A stretch of 64,000 bases of DNA from Loripinus fragilis (taxonomy: Eukaryota > Mollusca > Bivalvia > Lucinida > Lucinidae), in NCBI GenBank assembly GCA_964019695.1, contig OZ026520.1, positions 34,576,620-34,640,619 on the forward strand, in the 5' to 3' direction. Positions 1 through 11,885 of the stretch are shown here, in pieces. Every line of letters starts with the position of its first letter. The stretch's first letter is position 1. The notes beneath the pieces are model-generated. The model did no database searches. It was not told the DNA's origin and saw only the letters and a list, made by a program, of their open reading frames with translations. Position numbers and translations under genes: made by a program.

Positions 1-425
1 CCAGCTGAAAATGAAACATAGCTAAACATTTTGTTTTAACTTCATTTCAAAATTGTATTTAGGCGTTGTGCTCAGTGATTTCGTTTTTGGTGCTCCACGT
101 TTTCCACAGACGTCGTAATTTTGACATTTGAAATTCAAGAGTATCCTTGAGCATGTGCCAAATATGCCATTCAAATACCTGTTAACGTTACACATCTGTT
201 ATCAAATGATGCACATGGAAAGGCAGTTTTGGCTGTACAATGTTTGCAAAATATTTTACTTCGATCAGATACGTTATGGCGATTGTAAAATTGAGTATTC
301 TTAACACTTTGAGAAATTTTTGACGTGCTCCGGTAATTGCTACCCATGGTTACTAAGGCAACAGAAGAATGAAAGTTGAGGCAGTAAGTCCTACATTGTA
401 TACCATAATAACTTTGCAAGAGGAC
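1..425. other. no recognised feature
   Basis: AT-rich sequence with no convincing coding frame, RNA gene or repeat boundary on either strand. The 249-nt minus-strand frame here has no domain signal and no splice context. Confidence 0.4.
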
Positions 426-429
426 AATA

Positions 430-1255
430 ATAGTTGATTGTGAATTTCAACTGCCTACGCCAAAGATTGCATGTTAAAATGCATGTGTCTCAATAGTTTC
501 TGAACAAGCCTCGTAGAGTAAATAACATAACTGCTTATAACCTGAGAAATAGTAATGATTTTGAGATTCCATTTTCTAGACTTTGCTCATACGAAAATTC
601 CTACTTTCCGTCCACTTTAAAGCTATGGAAAGAATTAGAATCGATTCAAATCAAATATCAAGACAATACCAGATAAAATTCCTGATTATACAAACGTAGG
701 AGAACGTAAATACAACATAATGTTGACTCGCATCAGACATAGAAGCAGTAGCTTAAAAGCCGATCTTTATGGTGTGAATATCATTCCAAGTCCTGCATGC
801 AGTTGTGGAGCTCCTATCGAAAATGCAAACCACTATTTTTTCGAATGTCCCCTATATATTAACCAAAGAAACACTCTTTTTATTTATTTAAATAGACTGC
901 AAATTAATGATGCTGACGTTGCTGTACTGACTACAGGATCTCATAATTATGATGATAATATAACAGATCAATAATTCAGTCCGCTATCAAATTTATTAAA
1001 GACTCACAAAGGTTCGAATGATTGTCATGCCTGTCCACACGCCTTCTTTGCAATATTGTTTCATCAGCAGTGGTGCCGTGGTATGGGAGGATGATGGTAT
1101 GTGTGATTGTATATGTATGCTGTAAACATTATTGTATCCACCATTGTAACTGATATAATATGTTGTCATATTTGGGAAAGGACTATCTAATATTGTAATA
1201 ACTTGTGTCCAATCCCTTTGTTTGCTTTTGCAATAAAATATGTTTAATCTAATCT
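430..1255 (+). mobile_element. LINE 3' remnant (ORF2 C-terminus)
   Basis: This is the 3' end of a degenerate non-LTR retrotransposon. An interrupted frame reads YNLRNSNDFEIPFSRL near 535-590, then FPSTLKLWKEL. A second piece at 720-974 holds the terminal zinc-knuckle-like motif (CSCGAPIENANHYFFECPLY). This layout is typical of the C-terminus of CR1/jockey-type ORF2 proteins. Frameshifts and stops near 660-720 break it. A non-coding tail follows, ending in AATAAAATATG and an AATCT-type run near 1240-1255, as expected for a LINE 3' end. No reverse transcriptase domain is left, so the copy is 5'-truncated and inactive. The clade is an estimate. Confidence 0.75.
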
Positions 1256-2756
1256 AGTACATATCGTAGTGTTGTGGCGTATCATATACACCAGATTAAG
1301 GAGATTTACTATATTACGCAAGGGTTTTCTGAAAATTTTTAATATAAGTGGTACCTGAAAGGACAACATACATGTATCTGTGTGTGAGACTTACAGATAT
1401 TTAGAGAAGCCATGGAAGGCAGACATTACCATGAGAATGTGTGACTTCATTTCATTTTAACTTTGTATTTTGTATGTTAAAAATAAAAGGTTTTAAAAAA
1501 ATCTGCATAATTTGCAATGAAATTGTGGATTTTATTGGACTTTCAATCCATTTGAAAAGAAATGATAAAATAAATTTTATGAATATATGTATTGTTCTTT
1601 AGTCACATGTCTTAAGTCATATTTTTTTCAGTCGTAAATATTGAGTCATTATTGATGCGTGTAATATGAACCTTTAAGTCTTTCAGCTCTTATTTCACAT
1701 GTTTTTCATATACAAAAAATATTTCCATAGTCGGTTCAAAAGCTTATAAAGAGCTTTTGTTTTACTGTTATCATAATATGGTTATTATGTCTACTGACTC
1801 AAAATAAAGCTTATCTTATCTTATTTGATTTAAAGTGGCAACCTCCACTGGCTTGTTAGAGCTCAGATTTTAGATTTTTGAGCTGCTATTACTTCGGTTT
1901 CATGTCCGATTTTGATCGAATTCGTATTCAAATGAACGCTTTTATAAAGCCTTTGATTTGATGCACAATGTGTATGAATATTGCTTTCCCTTTTAACGTT
2001 TTTAAGACCATTCTATAGCCTATTTGGGTCATCCTTGATATGACGATGCACTGGTTTGAAATTTTGCGCTGTACAGTTTCATGTTAAAGTTTTGTGTTTA
2101 AGTTTTGACTTTTGCCGAATGTGCATCGAAGCTAGGAATCCATATGTGCATTTTCGTGGACGATAGTGCATTCGGCAAACGTCGTAGCTAAAATATGTGG
2201 CTGTTGTTATGCGTCGTGGCTCATATTTGAGACATGTCTTGGTAAAAGAAACAAATATAACTTGCCAAGCAAAGACTCAGCCTGGTATTCAATAAGTTTG
2301 ATCATTGTGTAAACTGTACCCGTCATATACTTGGGGCGCTAATATGGTCCGCGCTGACCTCTTGGATTTTATTTTAATTTAACTTTTTATCGGACATGCT
2401 TGACCACTAATGGGACCTAATTATTAATAAATAGCTAATAATTAATGGTAGGCTGGCGCCTATAAGCATTTTCCTGATCACATATGTCCTTGTACCAGTC
2501 GACGCTTCATGGACTCTTTTGTTTTAAAATTTAAAAGCTATCTTAAAAACTATACATGTATGAAGGTTGGTTTCCAAGAGGTTTCAGAACGGTTTAGCGA
2601 AACGTTTGTCAAAACGTTTAGGAACCCAGAATTTGATTTCAAAATAGGGTTCATAAACCTTAAAATCAAACGTTCCCCTAACGTTTCTACAACGTTATTT
2701 TGTTATCTGGGCGTGTACCTTGTGCTGTGTCAGGGCTCAGCTTTTATCGATTTGTT
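1256..2756. other. intergenic; possible LINE 3' tail near 1,797-1,830
   Basis: No coding sequence could be supported. The stretch AAATAAAGCTTATCTTATCTTATTT at about 1803-1828 (AATAAA then repeated TTATC) looks like the 3' tail of a plus-strand non-LTR element. The 93-codon frame at 2509-2790 runs into the MITE that starts at 2757 and has no domain features. Confidence 0.35.
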
Positions 2757-3093
2757 TACTGTCGTGCCAGCTAAAATGACAGTGATGTAATATTTTGTTT
2801 ACAATCGTTAAGTAAAACATTAACTTGTACATTTGTTATACCAATGAAGAACTATTTCAACGAAAAGCTTATTACCCAACAAGAACAGAGGGTACGATCA
2901 CTATTGAATCAACGTGCATGCATCTTTTTGTTGTTAATTTGTCTAATCGTTGTACCTCTTATGCCATATTATGTATGGATTGAGTGAAATAAAGTATACA
3001 CTCCACTTGATCAAACGCGAATCATTAGATCACTTGTGTATTAATTATATCCTGTGGATAGGATTAATACACAAGTGATCTATCGATTATAAG
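2757..3093 (+). mobile_element. MITE copy 1, left part (family GTACTGTCGTGCC)
   Basis: Left part of a ~280-400-bp inverted-repeat element. It opens with TTACTGTCGTGCCAGC, close to the terminal repeat GTACTGTCGTGCC seen in copies at 7595 and 25133. It carries the family's internal hairpin around 3027-3079 (ATCACTTGTGTATTAAT with its reverse complement, around CCTGTGGATAGG). It stops at TATAAG (3088-3093), where a LINE on the opposite strand interrupts it. The right part resumes at 5632. Confidence 0.75.
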
Positions 3094-5631
3094 TAGTAGT
3101 AGTAGTAGAAGTAGTAGTAGAAGTAGTAGTAGTAAGATAGTTTATTTAAGTGTCACATCTCAAATATATACAAATAAAACATACAGTAAAACTACAGATA
3201 TTCGAGATCCTGCCTAAAAGGCACATGAGACACTATTTGACAGTAAAAAGCATGAATATATAAAATGATATTTACACTAAAATATCAATACATATTGTGT
3301 AAGATCTTCTTATTCTCAATATTTGTGTGAAGAAATCAATATATATGTACATTATTGAGGAGAAGGTGCATAATCATCTCTATGGCAAAGTCAGTTACAG
3401 ATCCCTTTCCTTAGTTGATTGTGATATGTCGTCCAGAGTCTTGGCTGGTACAGTCGACCCTATCAAGTTTATCTGAGGATTCATAATGTTTAAAAGTTGG
3501 ATTTATTCTGAGCGCAGAGTTAAACAGACCGTATCTTAGATCACTGTAAAACTCACAATCAACCAAAAAATGGGTCTCATCTTCCACTGAGCTTGCAGAA
3601 CAATATGTACAAAGTCGCTCAAATATGGGAGTTTTCGGTCGGGTATACCTTCCAGTTTCAATTGCCAAAGGTAAATTACAGCTACGAAATTTGGCAAGCA
3701 CACGTCTGTGGCCCCTGCTCATAGTTTGTTTCACATAAGATTCTGTCTTCAGGACGGTTTTATATTGTCTATAAGTTCTCAATTTATTTCCATTGAGAGC
3801 GTTACCATCACTCATTAACTTTTGTAACCATTTGTCTTTATCTATGTCATTCAATATATCACGAGCCACAGAAACACAGGATGATTTATTAGGGTTTGTG
3901 GCCAACATCAAGTCACTCAGGTTATGTGTATCAATAAATTTTAGCATCTTTTTCTCCCATGATCTACCTTTAGTGAGAGACCAATTGTGGACCCGTCGTA
4001 CAATCCTGTGCTCTGGCATATTATGTAGCCTACACCACAAACGAACAGATTCAACTTTTTGTTTAACTTCGCAAGAGCTCCATCCTAGATCCCCCCTCGA
4101 AGACACATTAGAACAATGTTAAGTTACACCCATAAAATATATACATGCTTTATTAAGCACTGTCACTATTTCAGAAAACTTCGTTAGGCTCCATATACCT
4201 GAGCAGAAGAACAATTCCGGTTCCACTATAGTCTCTACTAATTTCGTATAAACATTTATACTCATGCCTCCAGCATGTAAGACTTTGAATATAAAACACC
4301 TAAAGCTCTACACGCTGATTTAGCTATTTCTCGTACAGAAAACTTCATACCTAAAAACTCGTTCAACCAAAAGCCAAGATACTTATAATTACTTGACAGT
4401 TCAACTTTCTTTTTACCGCATATAAATTTGTATCAAGTTACATTTTTAGCCTTTGGTCTAAAATGCAATATTTTGGTCTTATTTTCGTTTATAACAATGC
4501 GCCATTTATTGCACCAGTCATTTAATTTATCTAGCATTTGCTGCATACCATCCTCAGTTTCAGATATGATAGCTATATCGTCTGCATAAAACAGCACTGA
4601 TATGTGCATTGTCTCTTGAATCGTTAAGCCACATTGCATGTCCTCTAATTCTTTTGCCAAGTCGTTAACGTAAATAGAAAACAAGTCAGCGAAATTACAC
4701 AGTCCTGCTTTACACCCTGTGTTACTCTGAACCAATCTGTTTCCTGGTTGTTTATTCTGAAAGTGCAAGATAGATTCACGTACAAAGATTGAATTGCATT
4801 TAAAATTTTACCTTTTACACCTATACTCATCAGTTTAAACCAAAGACATTCTCTGTTTACTGTATCGAATGCTTTTTTGCGTCAACAAAGCACGCAAACG
4901 TATCTTTTTTCTGACTTTCTGTTGCTTATTATCGTATGTAAAGTATAAATATGGTCAAAACAACTCCTGCCTTTTCTAAATCCATTCTGATTTTCAAACA
5001 ACACATTATTTTCCGCAAGCCACTGTGTCAATCGTTTATTGAGAATATCAGTGTACACTTTGCATTGGATAGAAAGCAATGTAATGGGTCTATAGTTCAG
5101 AGGGTTGCATCGATCTACGCTTTTATATATTGGGTTTAATATACCCTTTGTCCATTCATTTGGTATCTTCCCTGCCTCAAAACAGTATCTAATTATCTTG
5201 AACAGTAAGTCAATACCTGTCTCATTTCGGAGCACTTCTGCAGGTATCTCGTCGACCCCAGACGCCTTTCTAACCTTTGTGTTATACACAAACGTTCTAA
5301 CTTCTTCCCTACTAATGGGTGCGTTTAACAGAGAGCAATCTGACTCTGGGAAAGCATGGCTACCAGGCTCGCGGATGATTTCTCCAAGTGAGCTTTATCA
5401 AAGGATGGGTTGTCTTGATCACCATTAAACAAACACTCATAATCTACTTTCCATTTACTTAATACATTGTCTGTATCCGAACTTATTTGACCTTTATAAT
5501 CTTTGATTTCCCACGGAATTTACGTTATGCGATCGTTAGCTATACAAAGCCTCCCAATTTATGACCAGAAATTGCAAGGATTTTCAATGTTTTCGAAATC
5601 ATCTTGCAGTTTCTGTTGTTGTTGTGTTTGG
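3094..5631 (-). mobile_element. 5'-truncated LINE with RT domain, inserted in a MITE
   Basis: A non-LTR retrotransposon on the minus strand, about 2.5 kb. Reading 5' to 3' it shows the ORF2 linker (5300-5625), the RT fingers (4882-5289, with KASGVDEIPAEV, NYRPITLLS and NGFRKGRSC) and the RT palm (4433-4768), where FYADDIAIISE carries the catalytic YADD. The C-terminal domain follows (3411-4106) and ends in a Cys/His knuckle (CTYCSASSVEDETHFLVDC). Frameshifts separate these blocks, so it is dead. The 3' end runs into AATAAACTATCTTAC plus a TAC/TAG trinucleotide run at 3094-3135, probably the insertion tail. Endonuclease and ORF1 are missing. TATAAG flanks both sides (3088-3093 and 5632-5637), a target-site duplication. 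Confidence 0.85.
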
Positions 5632-5697
5632 TATAAGTCACTGATACATTTATAAACAAACATGACGTCATTGTCACGCTTGGCTGGCAGTACAGTT
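5632..5697 (+). mobile_element. MITE copy 1, right part
   Basis: This resumes the MITE cut at 3093. TATAAGTCACTGATACATTT aligns with the matching place in the copy at 25133 (TATAAGTCCCTGATAAC). It runs through ACATGACGTCATTGTCAC to the end repeat GGCTGGCAGTACAGT. The two halves are separated only by the LINE. Confidence 0.7.
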
Positions 5698-5729
5698 TAT
5701 CTATTCTTATTTCTGGTTTTCATAAATTT

Positions 5730-6460
5730 CTATTTCATTGATAAGCCTGAATAAGTATCAAGGTCCTTAGTATGTTTCTGTTTGATAAATTCTAAATGAT
5801 TGATAAGCCTGAATAAATATTAGAGCCCATAGTATTCTTATGTTTGATAAATTCTGAATAATTGATAAACCTGAATAAGTAGCAAAGTCCTTAGAATGTT
5901 TGTGTTTGATCAATTTTAAATGATTGATAAATCAGAATAAGTATCAACATTATTATGATCAAAGTCCTCAATATGCTTGTATTTGATAATTCTAAATGAT
6001 TGATAAACCTGAAAAAGTATCAGAGTCCATAGTATTATTGTGTCTGATCAATTCTAAACGGTTGATAAACCCAATTAAGTATCAAAATCCTTTGAATGTT
6101 TGTGATTGATAAATTCTAAATGATTGATGAGCCTGAATAAGTATAAAAGTCCTTAGTATTCTTGTGTTTGATCAATTCTAAATGATTTATTAATCAGAAT
6201 AAGTATCAAAGTCCTTAGTATTCTTGTGTTTGATCAATTCTAAATGATTGATTAATCAGAATAAGTATCAAAGTCCTTAGTATTCTTGTGTTTGATTAAT
6301 TCTAAATGATTGATAAACCTGAATAAGTATCAGAGTCCTTAGTATTATTGTGTTTTATCAATTTTAAACGATTGATAAACCCAAATAAGTATCAAAATCC
6401 TTAGAATGTTTGCGTTTGATAAATTCTAAATGATTGATGAACCTGAATAAAAGTCAAGGT
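5730..6460. repeat. 62-bp tandem repeat, ~12 units
   Basis: Degenerate tandem array. The landmark TTGATAAGCCTGAATAAGTA (variants TTGATAAACC and TTAATCAG) recurs at about 5741, 5803, 5865, 5927, 6003, 6065, 6127, 6190, 6252, 6313, 6375 and 6437. The spacing is 62 bp except for one 76-bp interval that holds an extra 14 bp. The units are AT-rich, without spacers or open frames, so this is a minisatellite. Confidence 0.9.
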
Positions 6461-6489
6461 TCATAGTATGTTCCAGATATTCATTAATA

Positions 6490-7570
6490 ATGGTAAATCC
6501 TTCTTATGTGTGTTCGCAACATATTTGTCAGTTGCCAAAAAAGTAATGATATTAAAAATGCACTTGTATTTAGAGGCCTGTGGAAAATGCTCTGCTGTAA
6601 TGCTCTTTTGATTCATGTGTAACCAATCTGGCTTTATTCAGCTGAGGTGTGGGGCATGTTTGAAGCAGAGTCCAAAAAACGGAAGACTCGGTCATTAGAA
6701 ACCATGTTTGATGAACAACATATTGAAAAACTAAACGTTAAATTTTGCAAGTATTTATTGGCGTTAATAATACGGCTTCTAATTTAGCATTTAGTGGAGA
6801 ACTGGGATGATATCCATTGTTTATTGATGTAGTTTTGTCAATGGTTAAGTACTTGGTACGGCTTAATGATTCAAAAAATAAGATTACTGACAATTTGCTT
6901 TTAGAGACGATAAAAGAAATCAAAGCTATGAAGGGCAAAAATCAACCATGTTAGTTAACTTGCCTGAAAACAATTCTTTTTGAAATAGGCATGCCTAATA
7001 TTTATCTAAATGCACGAGAAAGACAATTAAAGATTTACAAATCAAGCTTTAATCAAGGTATGTACAGAAACGACACCAAGAATTTTCATCTATTAAGTTA
7101 GACAAGTCAACGAACGATTCTAATAAAATGCGAACTTATAAAACGTTAAACAATAATTTTAAACCAGAAAATATTTATTGCTGTGTAATTTTGAGCATAG
7201 AAAATTTCTGTCGCAGTTTAGAATCAGCGCACATAGACTGGAAATAGAACAAGGTCGCTACCTAACACTACAAACTCCAGTCTCCAGTTGTATGTGTAAG
7301 CAATGTAATTTAAATCGTGTCAGAAATGAGCCTCATGTTCTTGTCAAATGTCCAAAATACGCTAATCTAAGGAACACTTTGTTTAGTAAAATAAATAGCA
7401 AAAGTTTCAATCAATTGTCATACTCAAATTTTAATTGGTTGGTGTGTGTGGAAGATATGCGATGTATTTATTAAACCGTTGCCAAGTAAGATTTACGTAA
7501 TAACCAGTAATCATAGTCTCAATAGTAGATTTACAATAAATGAAAATATGTGCACTATATCAAATATATG
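6490..7570 (+). mobile_element. LINE ORF2 C-terminal remnant
   Basis: A decayed plus-strand LINE. Around 6755-6950 a broken frame reads GVNNTASNLAFSGELG then YPLFIDVVLSMVKYLVRL, typical of the post-RT region of CR1-like elements abundant in molluscs. The frame at 7178-7474 continues with FRISAHRLEIEQGRYL and the knuckle MCKQCNLNRVRNEPHVLVKC. Stops and frameshifts interrupt it and no RT domain remains. The 3' side runs to about 7570, just before a MITE. Confidence 0.75.
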
Positions 7571-7594
7571 TTATTATCTCCTTTTGACTTTAAG

Positions 7595-7824
7595 GTACTG
7601 TCGTGCCAACCAAGAGTGACAGTGACATATTTTCTTGTTTCCAATTTTAATTGAACATTAACTTGTACACCCAACTTGCGCTAACGCATATCGATAGATT
7701 ACTTGTGTATTAATCCTATCCTGTGGATAGGGTTAATACACAAGTGATCAATCGATCATAAATTCCTGATAACTTTGTAAATAAAACATGACGTCACTGT
7801 CACTATTGGCTGGCAGGATAGTAG
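7595..7824 (+). mobile_element. MITE copy 2 (GTACTGTCGTGCC family)
   Basis: Complete copy of about 230 bp. The left end is GTACTGTCGTGCCAACC; the right end GGCTGGCAGGATAGTAG is its imperfect inverse. The internal hairpin at 7696-7749 pairs TCACTTGTGTATTAATCC with its complement around CTGTGGATAG. There is no coding capacity. Confidence 0.8.
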
Positions 7825-8300
7825 TAGTTTGTTGCTTGATTGTTTGTTTGCCCTTGCTCTTCATGTTCTTTTATGGCACGTTTCTATGTTAGAAACTTCA
7901 CAAATATGAAATAAACTTGTAACTTGTGTATCTCATTCTCTTTTCAGTCCTAGGAGAACCCTGCTGTGAACATAACGGTAACGTATACTTTATAATCTGT
8001 ATCGACTATTTGTTGGAGTAAAACCTGAACGAGAGAGTCAACAAGTTATTGTCGTTGTAAGATTGTTCCCTAAGCAATACACACGGCACAATGATGCTTG
8101 AACCAAGCAGATCTGTTAAAAAATAAAGTGAGTATGACCAGGAAATGCCACAATCACACATAACACATGTGTGGACCCAGAGGGGGGACAGGGGGTCCTG
8201 ATACGCCCCCCCTCCCTGAAAAATTACAAAAATATAGGGTTTCTTAGCAATACTGGTCCGGATCCCCTGAAAATCTCATAGCTACCAAGTCAGCATTCAA

Positions 8301-8360
8301 TGTCGGCCATCATCGGCACGCCAGCGAAACACCCTTTGGCGTTTCACTGGCGGGCCGAAG
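8301..8360. repeat. hairpin repeat, GCCAGCGAAACGCC family, copy 1
   Basis: Short imperfect palindrome: CGCCAGCGAAACACCCTTTG faces GGCGTTTCACTGGCGGGCC. Related copies occur at about 32116 and 36128. It is GC-richer than its surroundings. Confidence 0.7.
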
Positions 8361-9060
8361 ATTGTCCACTTATAGTGCTATCTAGATCCTCTCTTCCCTC
8401 ATCAACTAAAAATAAAAATAAAAAAAGACTTTGTCAAAGTTGGACCCCCTCTGACAAAACTTTCTGGATCGGCGCATGGAACAATAACAGCCAAATGACA
8501 ATAAAAGTGAAAAACAGCTCTCTATCTCTTCCCGAGCCAGATGATTGCAAAACTATTAAGAATACAAAGTACAACAAAATAAAACTAGGACACAATAACA
8601 CACAAACAATGGGGGCAACAATAAACAATGAATGAGAAACAACAGAACCATCGGCAGCAAAAGCGACCGGGGCTTAAATCAATTTTACAGGCCTGATGTC
8701 GCCCTAGATTCTAATGTTGTAAAAATACAAAATACAAGGAGGATTCCAAACTTATGCCCGTAACAGTCTTAATGTATGTGGCGTTTGTCCGGGGTAGTTA
8801 CGTTGTTGTTTTTGTCGTCACGGAACCCGCTCTTACCAGAGCAACGTTGTAGGATATGTGGTATAGAAAATGGTTCATTGCGTGGTAATTTTGCTTTGTG
8901 AGTGCACCCCTCAACACAACGTGTTTAAATGAGAGGAGTTATGCTGAAATAGACATATTTGATAAAAGGAGGTTTCACCCCACTTTGGTTTATGGACAAG
9001 TTTGTCTGAGCTTGGACATGTACAACAGCTGACGTGGACACTTCGGTATGGGTTGCAGCC
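8361..9060. other. no recognised feature
   Basis: The frame at 8300-8635 starts inside the hairpin repeat and continues through low-complexity AAAAT-rich DNA. No domain, splice context or repeat boundary was recognised. Confidence 0.4.
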
Positions 9061-9061
9061 C

Positions 9062-9228
9062 CTAAGGACAATATAAGAATCTATCATGGGTGTAAGGGTA
9101 GGATAGAAAAGTCCGTCCAAAGGATCGCCGTTTGGCATCACGAGGCCTGCTGAGTGATGAATAACGGTGATCCCAAGGGAAGGATTTTACGATCCTACCC
9201 TCACACGAATAATGGATTCTTTTTCTTG
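9062..9228. mobile_element. foldback MITE (GTGTGAGGGTAGGATAG family), copy 1
   Basis: An imperfect palindrome. AATCTATCATGGGTGTAAGG and GGTAGGATAGAAAAGTCCGT on the left face ACGATCCTACCCTCACACG and ATGGATTC on the right, with GGATCGCCGTTTGGC near the centre. A second copy in the opposite orientation lies at 13444. They share flanking CAGTGGTGAGCAAGAAAAAG (forward at 13454, reversed at 9210-9235). Confidence 0.75.
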
Positions 9229-9837
9229 CTCACCACTGTTCTTATTTTATTCTATTTTTTTTTAATAAGCTTACATAAGTCCCTAAATACCATTCTACGG
9301 ATGTACCCGATCATTAACCTGTATAAATCACACCGAATTTGAAAAGGATTGAATGGTACAATTATATAAAAAGTGAAAATAAACATATTTCTTCTTATAT
9401 GACATATTTTTATAAGTTATGCACTTAATATTCAATCTTTGCTCTAAAATATGGTGTTAAGATTAATAAAATAACTTACTGGTAAGATTCTTCCTTTTGC
9501 GGTTCAAAATTTACTTCACTGCTGTCAAATATAAATCCATTTTGCGACTAATTTGTTAAGATTGCTGAAGAAGCTATTTAAAACCTTAAAATTTGACAAT
9601 GAAGGCATTTTCCAACAAACTTGTATAAGTTATCACCACAGGGTGAACATTATATGGTTTACTTTTATACAAGTATTTACAAAATAAGATTTTTTTATAA
9701 ATTTAGTTAAAGATATCTTATTTCAACTTCATGACATACATACATATATATTAACAGATTACAAAATGATTAGAACGGAAGCTTAAAGCTTATCTAGTTC
9801 ATCTCCTTACAATATTCAGCTGCACAAATGTAATGAT

Positions 9838-10085
9838 GATAATAATAATATTCTTTATTTCCTCCACAAGTGAAGAGCATACATGGGTATTACAAATGCA
9901 AAAGCAATGAAAACAAAACATAATTCATATATACATATGTACAGCACTAATAATGCGTCCAATGATGCATTACCAAACAGGAGTATTCTGCTTAAAACAT
10001 GAATTAATTTCATTTTCAAAAGTACACTTTTGATAATCTGAGATGAAATTCCTCAACTTTATTTATACCAAATAATTTCTCATGC
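9838..10085 (-). mobile_element. LINE 3'-end fragment
   Basis: The boundary ATAATATTCTTTATTTCCTCC (9845-9866) matches the 3' end of the LINE at 42231 (ATATTCTTTATTTCCTCC) and a short stretch at 36655. Read on the minus strand the element would end GGAGGAAATAAAGAATAT plus a short simple repeat. Only 3' untranslated sequence remains. Confidence 0.55.
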
Positions 10086-10615
10086 CAGGTCCAATGAATT
10101 TCAATTGCGACTATGGTCCACGTGTCGTCTGCTTCAGCTGAATTGCTACAACTGACGGTTGGTCACGTAAACCACGGTCACTACCAAAACTACACTCCTG
10201 GGCTATACAATCGACCATTATTTAACTTGTCAAGGCATTATCTTATGCAGGGTCAAATGAGTTTCGTTTGCGACTATGGTTCACGTACCGTCAGCTTTAG
10301 CTACATTTCTACAACTGACGTTCGGGCACGGAAACCAAAGTCACTACTAAAACTACATGCCTGAGCTATACAAACAGCAAATATAAAAATTGCCACAGAT
10401 AATTTAAAAAAAAAAATATTGTTGTTTTTTGTTGTTTTTTGGGGGTATTTTTATTATTTATTTATTTACACCAAATAATTTCTTATGCAATGTCTTGTGA
10501 ATTTCAAATGCGACTACGGTTCACGTGCCGTCAGCTTAAGCTCAATTACTACAACTGACGGTTGGACATGTAAACCACAGCCGTTACTGACACTACATAT
10601 GCATTAGGTGTCTTG
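10086..10615. repeat. three degenerate repeat units
   Basis: Three related stretches start near 10086, 10249 and 10489. Each reads GTCAA/GTGAATTTC, then GCGACTATGGTTCACGTGCC, GTCAGCTT, CAACTGACGGTTGG and AACTACA. The spacing is irregular and units 2 and 3 are separated by a poly-A/T stretch. The frame at 10113-10364 only reflects this repeat. Confidence 0.65.
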
Positions 10616-10989
10616 CTCATGGACACACCGCATTGACTCTGCTATTTTTGGCCAGAGTTTATACCCCGCCATTTTCTGAGCTATGACGATCATCTCCATA
10701 TATTGTGTTTTATAGACGCAGTTCCAGTAGAAACTGATCCTTGCCAAAACGAAACGCATGAACCACTGGCTGTCTTAAACAGCTCTTAAGCAGTGACATG
10801 CGCTCTGTAGACCAGTCATTGTGACGATTTTTTTCAAATGAAAAAGAAAATGCGATGGATTATATATGACCCTACGCATCAGAATATCATAAGACAATAT
10901 GAACGTCAGGCTGTGAGTGAACCTTGATTAGCAGCCTCACAAAATTTTGACGCAATCAGTGACGTCTGTGTCATTCTGCAAGATTTTAT

Positions 10990-11530
10990 AACAGCCTGAG
11001 AATAGCATTTCTATTTGGCTCTTTGGTGACTCTGTTAATAGGGCAATGAAAAGTGGCATGCAAAATCTGTTAAACAATCTTCTCCAAAGGGTTTCACGAA
11101 AAGTACTTCTTTTACAGCAAAATGTGCTCAGTCGGCTCTATAATAGTTTCGTGACAGAGATTGCACTCTCTTGCCCATTGACCAGAAAGCATAATACCCA
11201 ACATACGGATGGCTTTTTGAATCAGAGAATAATATTTTGGGAATGCCCTACTAACTTCCCAGAAAACGTATTCTCTTTTACATTTTTTAATTCTCATGAT
11301 AGAGTTTGCAATTGCAGAGTTGACACTCTTCAGGCGCCATTCTTCTTGACTTTCCAATTGCATACTAGTCAGTACGATACGTTTCCAGGAATGCTTTGAA
11401 ACAAACTCGCCATCATTCTCAAATTGTTGTAAAAATTCTAGCAGTAAATACTTTCCAAGAAGTCTGTATATATCTGCGAAGAACCCTTGTACTGCGCTAG
11501 GACGACTTTTATACTCAAAAAGCCTGTGTA
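10990..11530 (-). mobile_element. LINE ORF2 C-terminal fragment
   Basis: A minus-strand open frame runs from about 11530 to 11112. It includes LLGKYLLLEFLQQFEND, then SWKRIVLTSMQLESQEEW, and ends in a knuckle-like ARECNLCHETIIEPTEHILL. This is the usual arrangement at the end of a non-LTR ORF2. It is truncated at both ends, with no RT motif in range. A plus-strand 117-codon frame over the same bases is a shadow. Confidence 0.6.
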
Positions 11531-11722
11531 TAAAAGATTCTGTAAAAGAATATCAACGTTTATTGATGAGAAAATTAATAAATATTGTTATTAGTTTCAA
11601 GATAATTTCTGCATTGTCATTTGACATTATTACAAAGGCGTGTTATCGTATTGAGAATTTTTGACCAAAACAATGTATGGTAGTTAGATCGTTAACAATG
11701 ATCAGTACAATGTTAAACATGT

Positions 11723-11725
<3 letters not shown>

Positions 11726-11776
<51 letters not shown>
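11726..11776. repeat. (GA)n microsatellite
   Basis: About 24 uninterrupted GA dinucleotides. Confidence 0.97.
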
Positions 11777-11777
<1 letters not shown>

Positions 11778-11885
11778 CATTGAACAGGCTTGAGGCTGAA
11801 CTTGAAGGCATGCACTAGTAGTTCATTTTTAAACACTCATAACATATTTGAACAGAGTATACTTTAAGGAGCAATATTAGAAAAG

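Noticed and set aside
5730..6460. Possible CRISPR-like array
   Set aside because: The repeats are contiguous 62-bp units without unique spacers, and the genome is clearly animal.
8300..8635. 111-codon frame
   Set aside because: It starts in a hairpin repeat, passes through A-rich low complexity and has an equally long opposite-strand frame.
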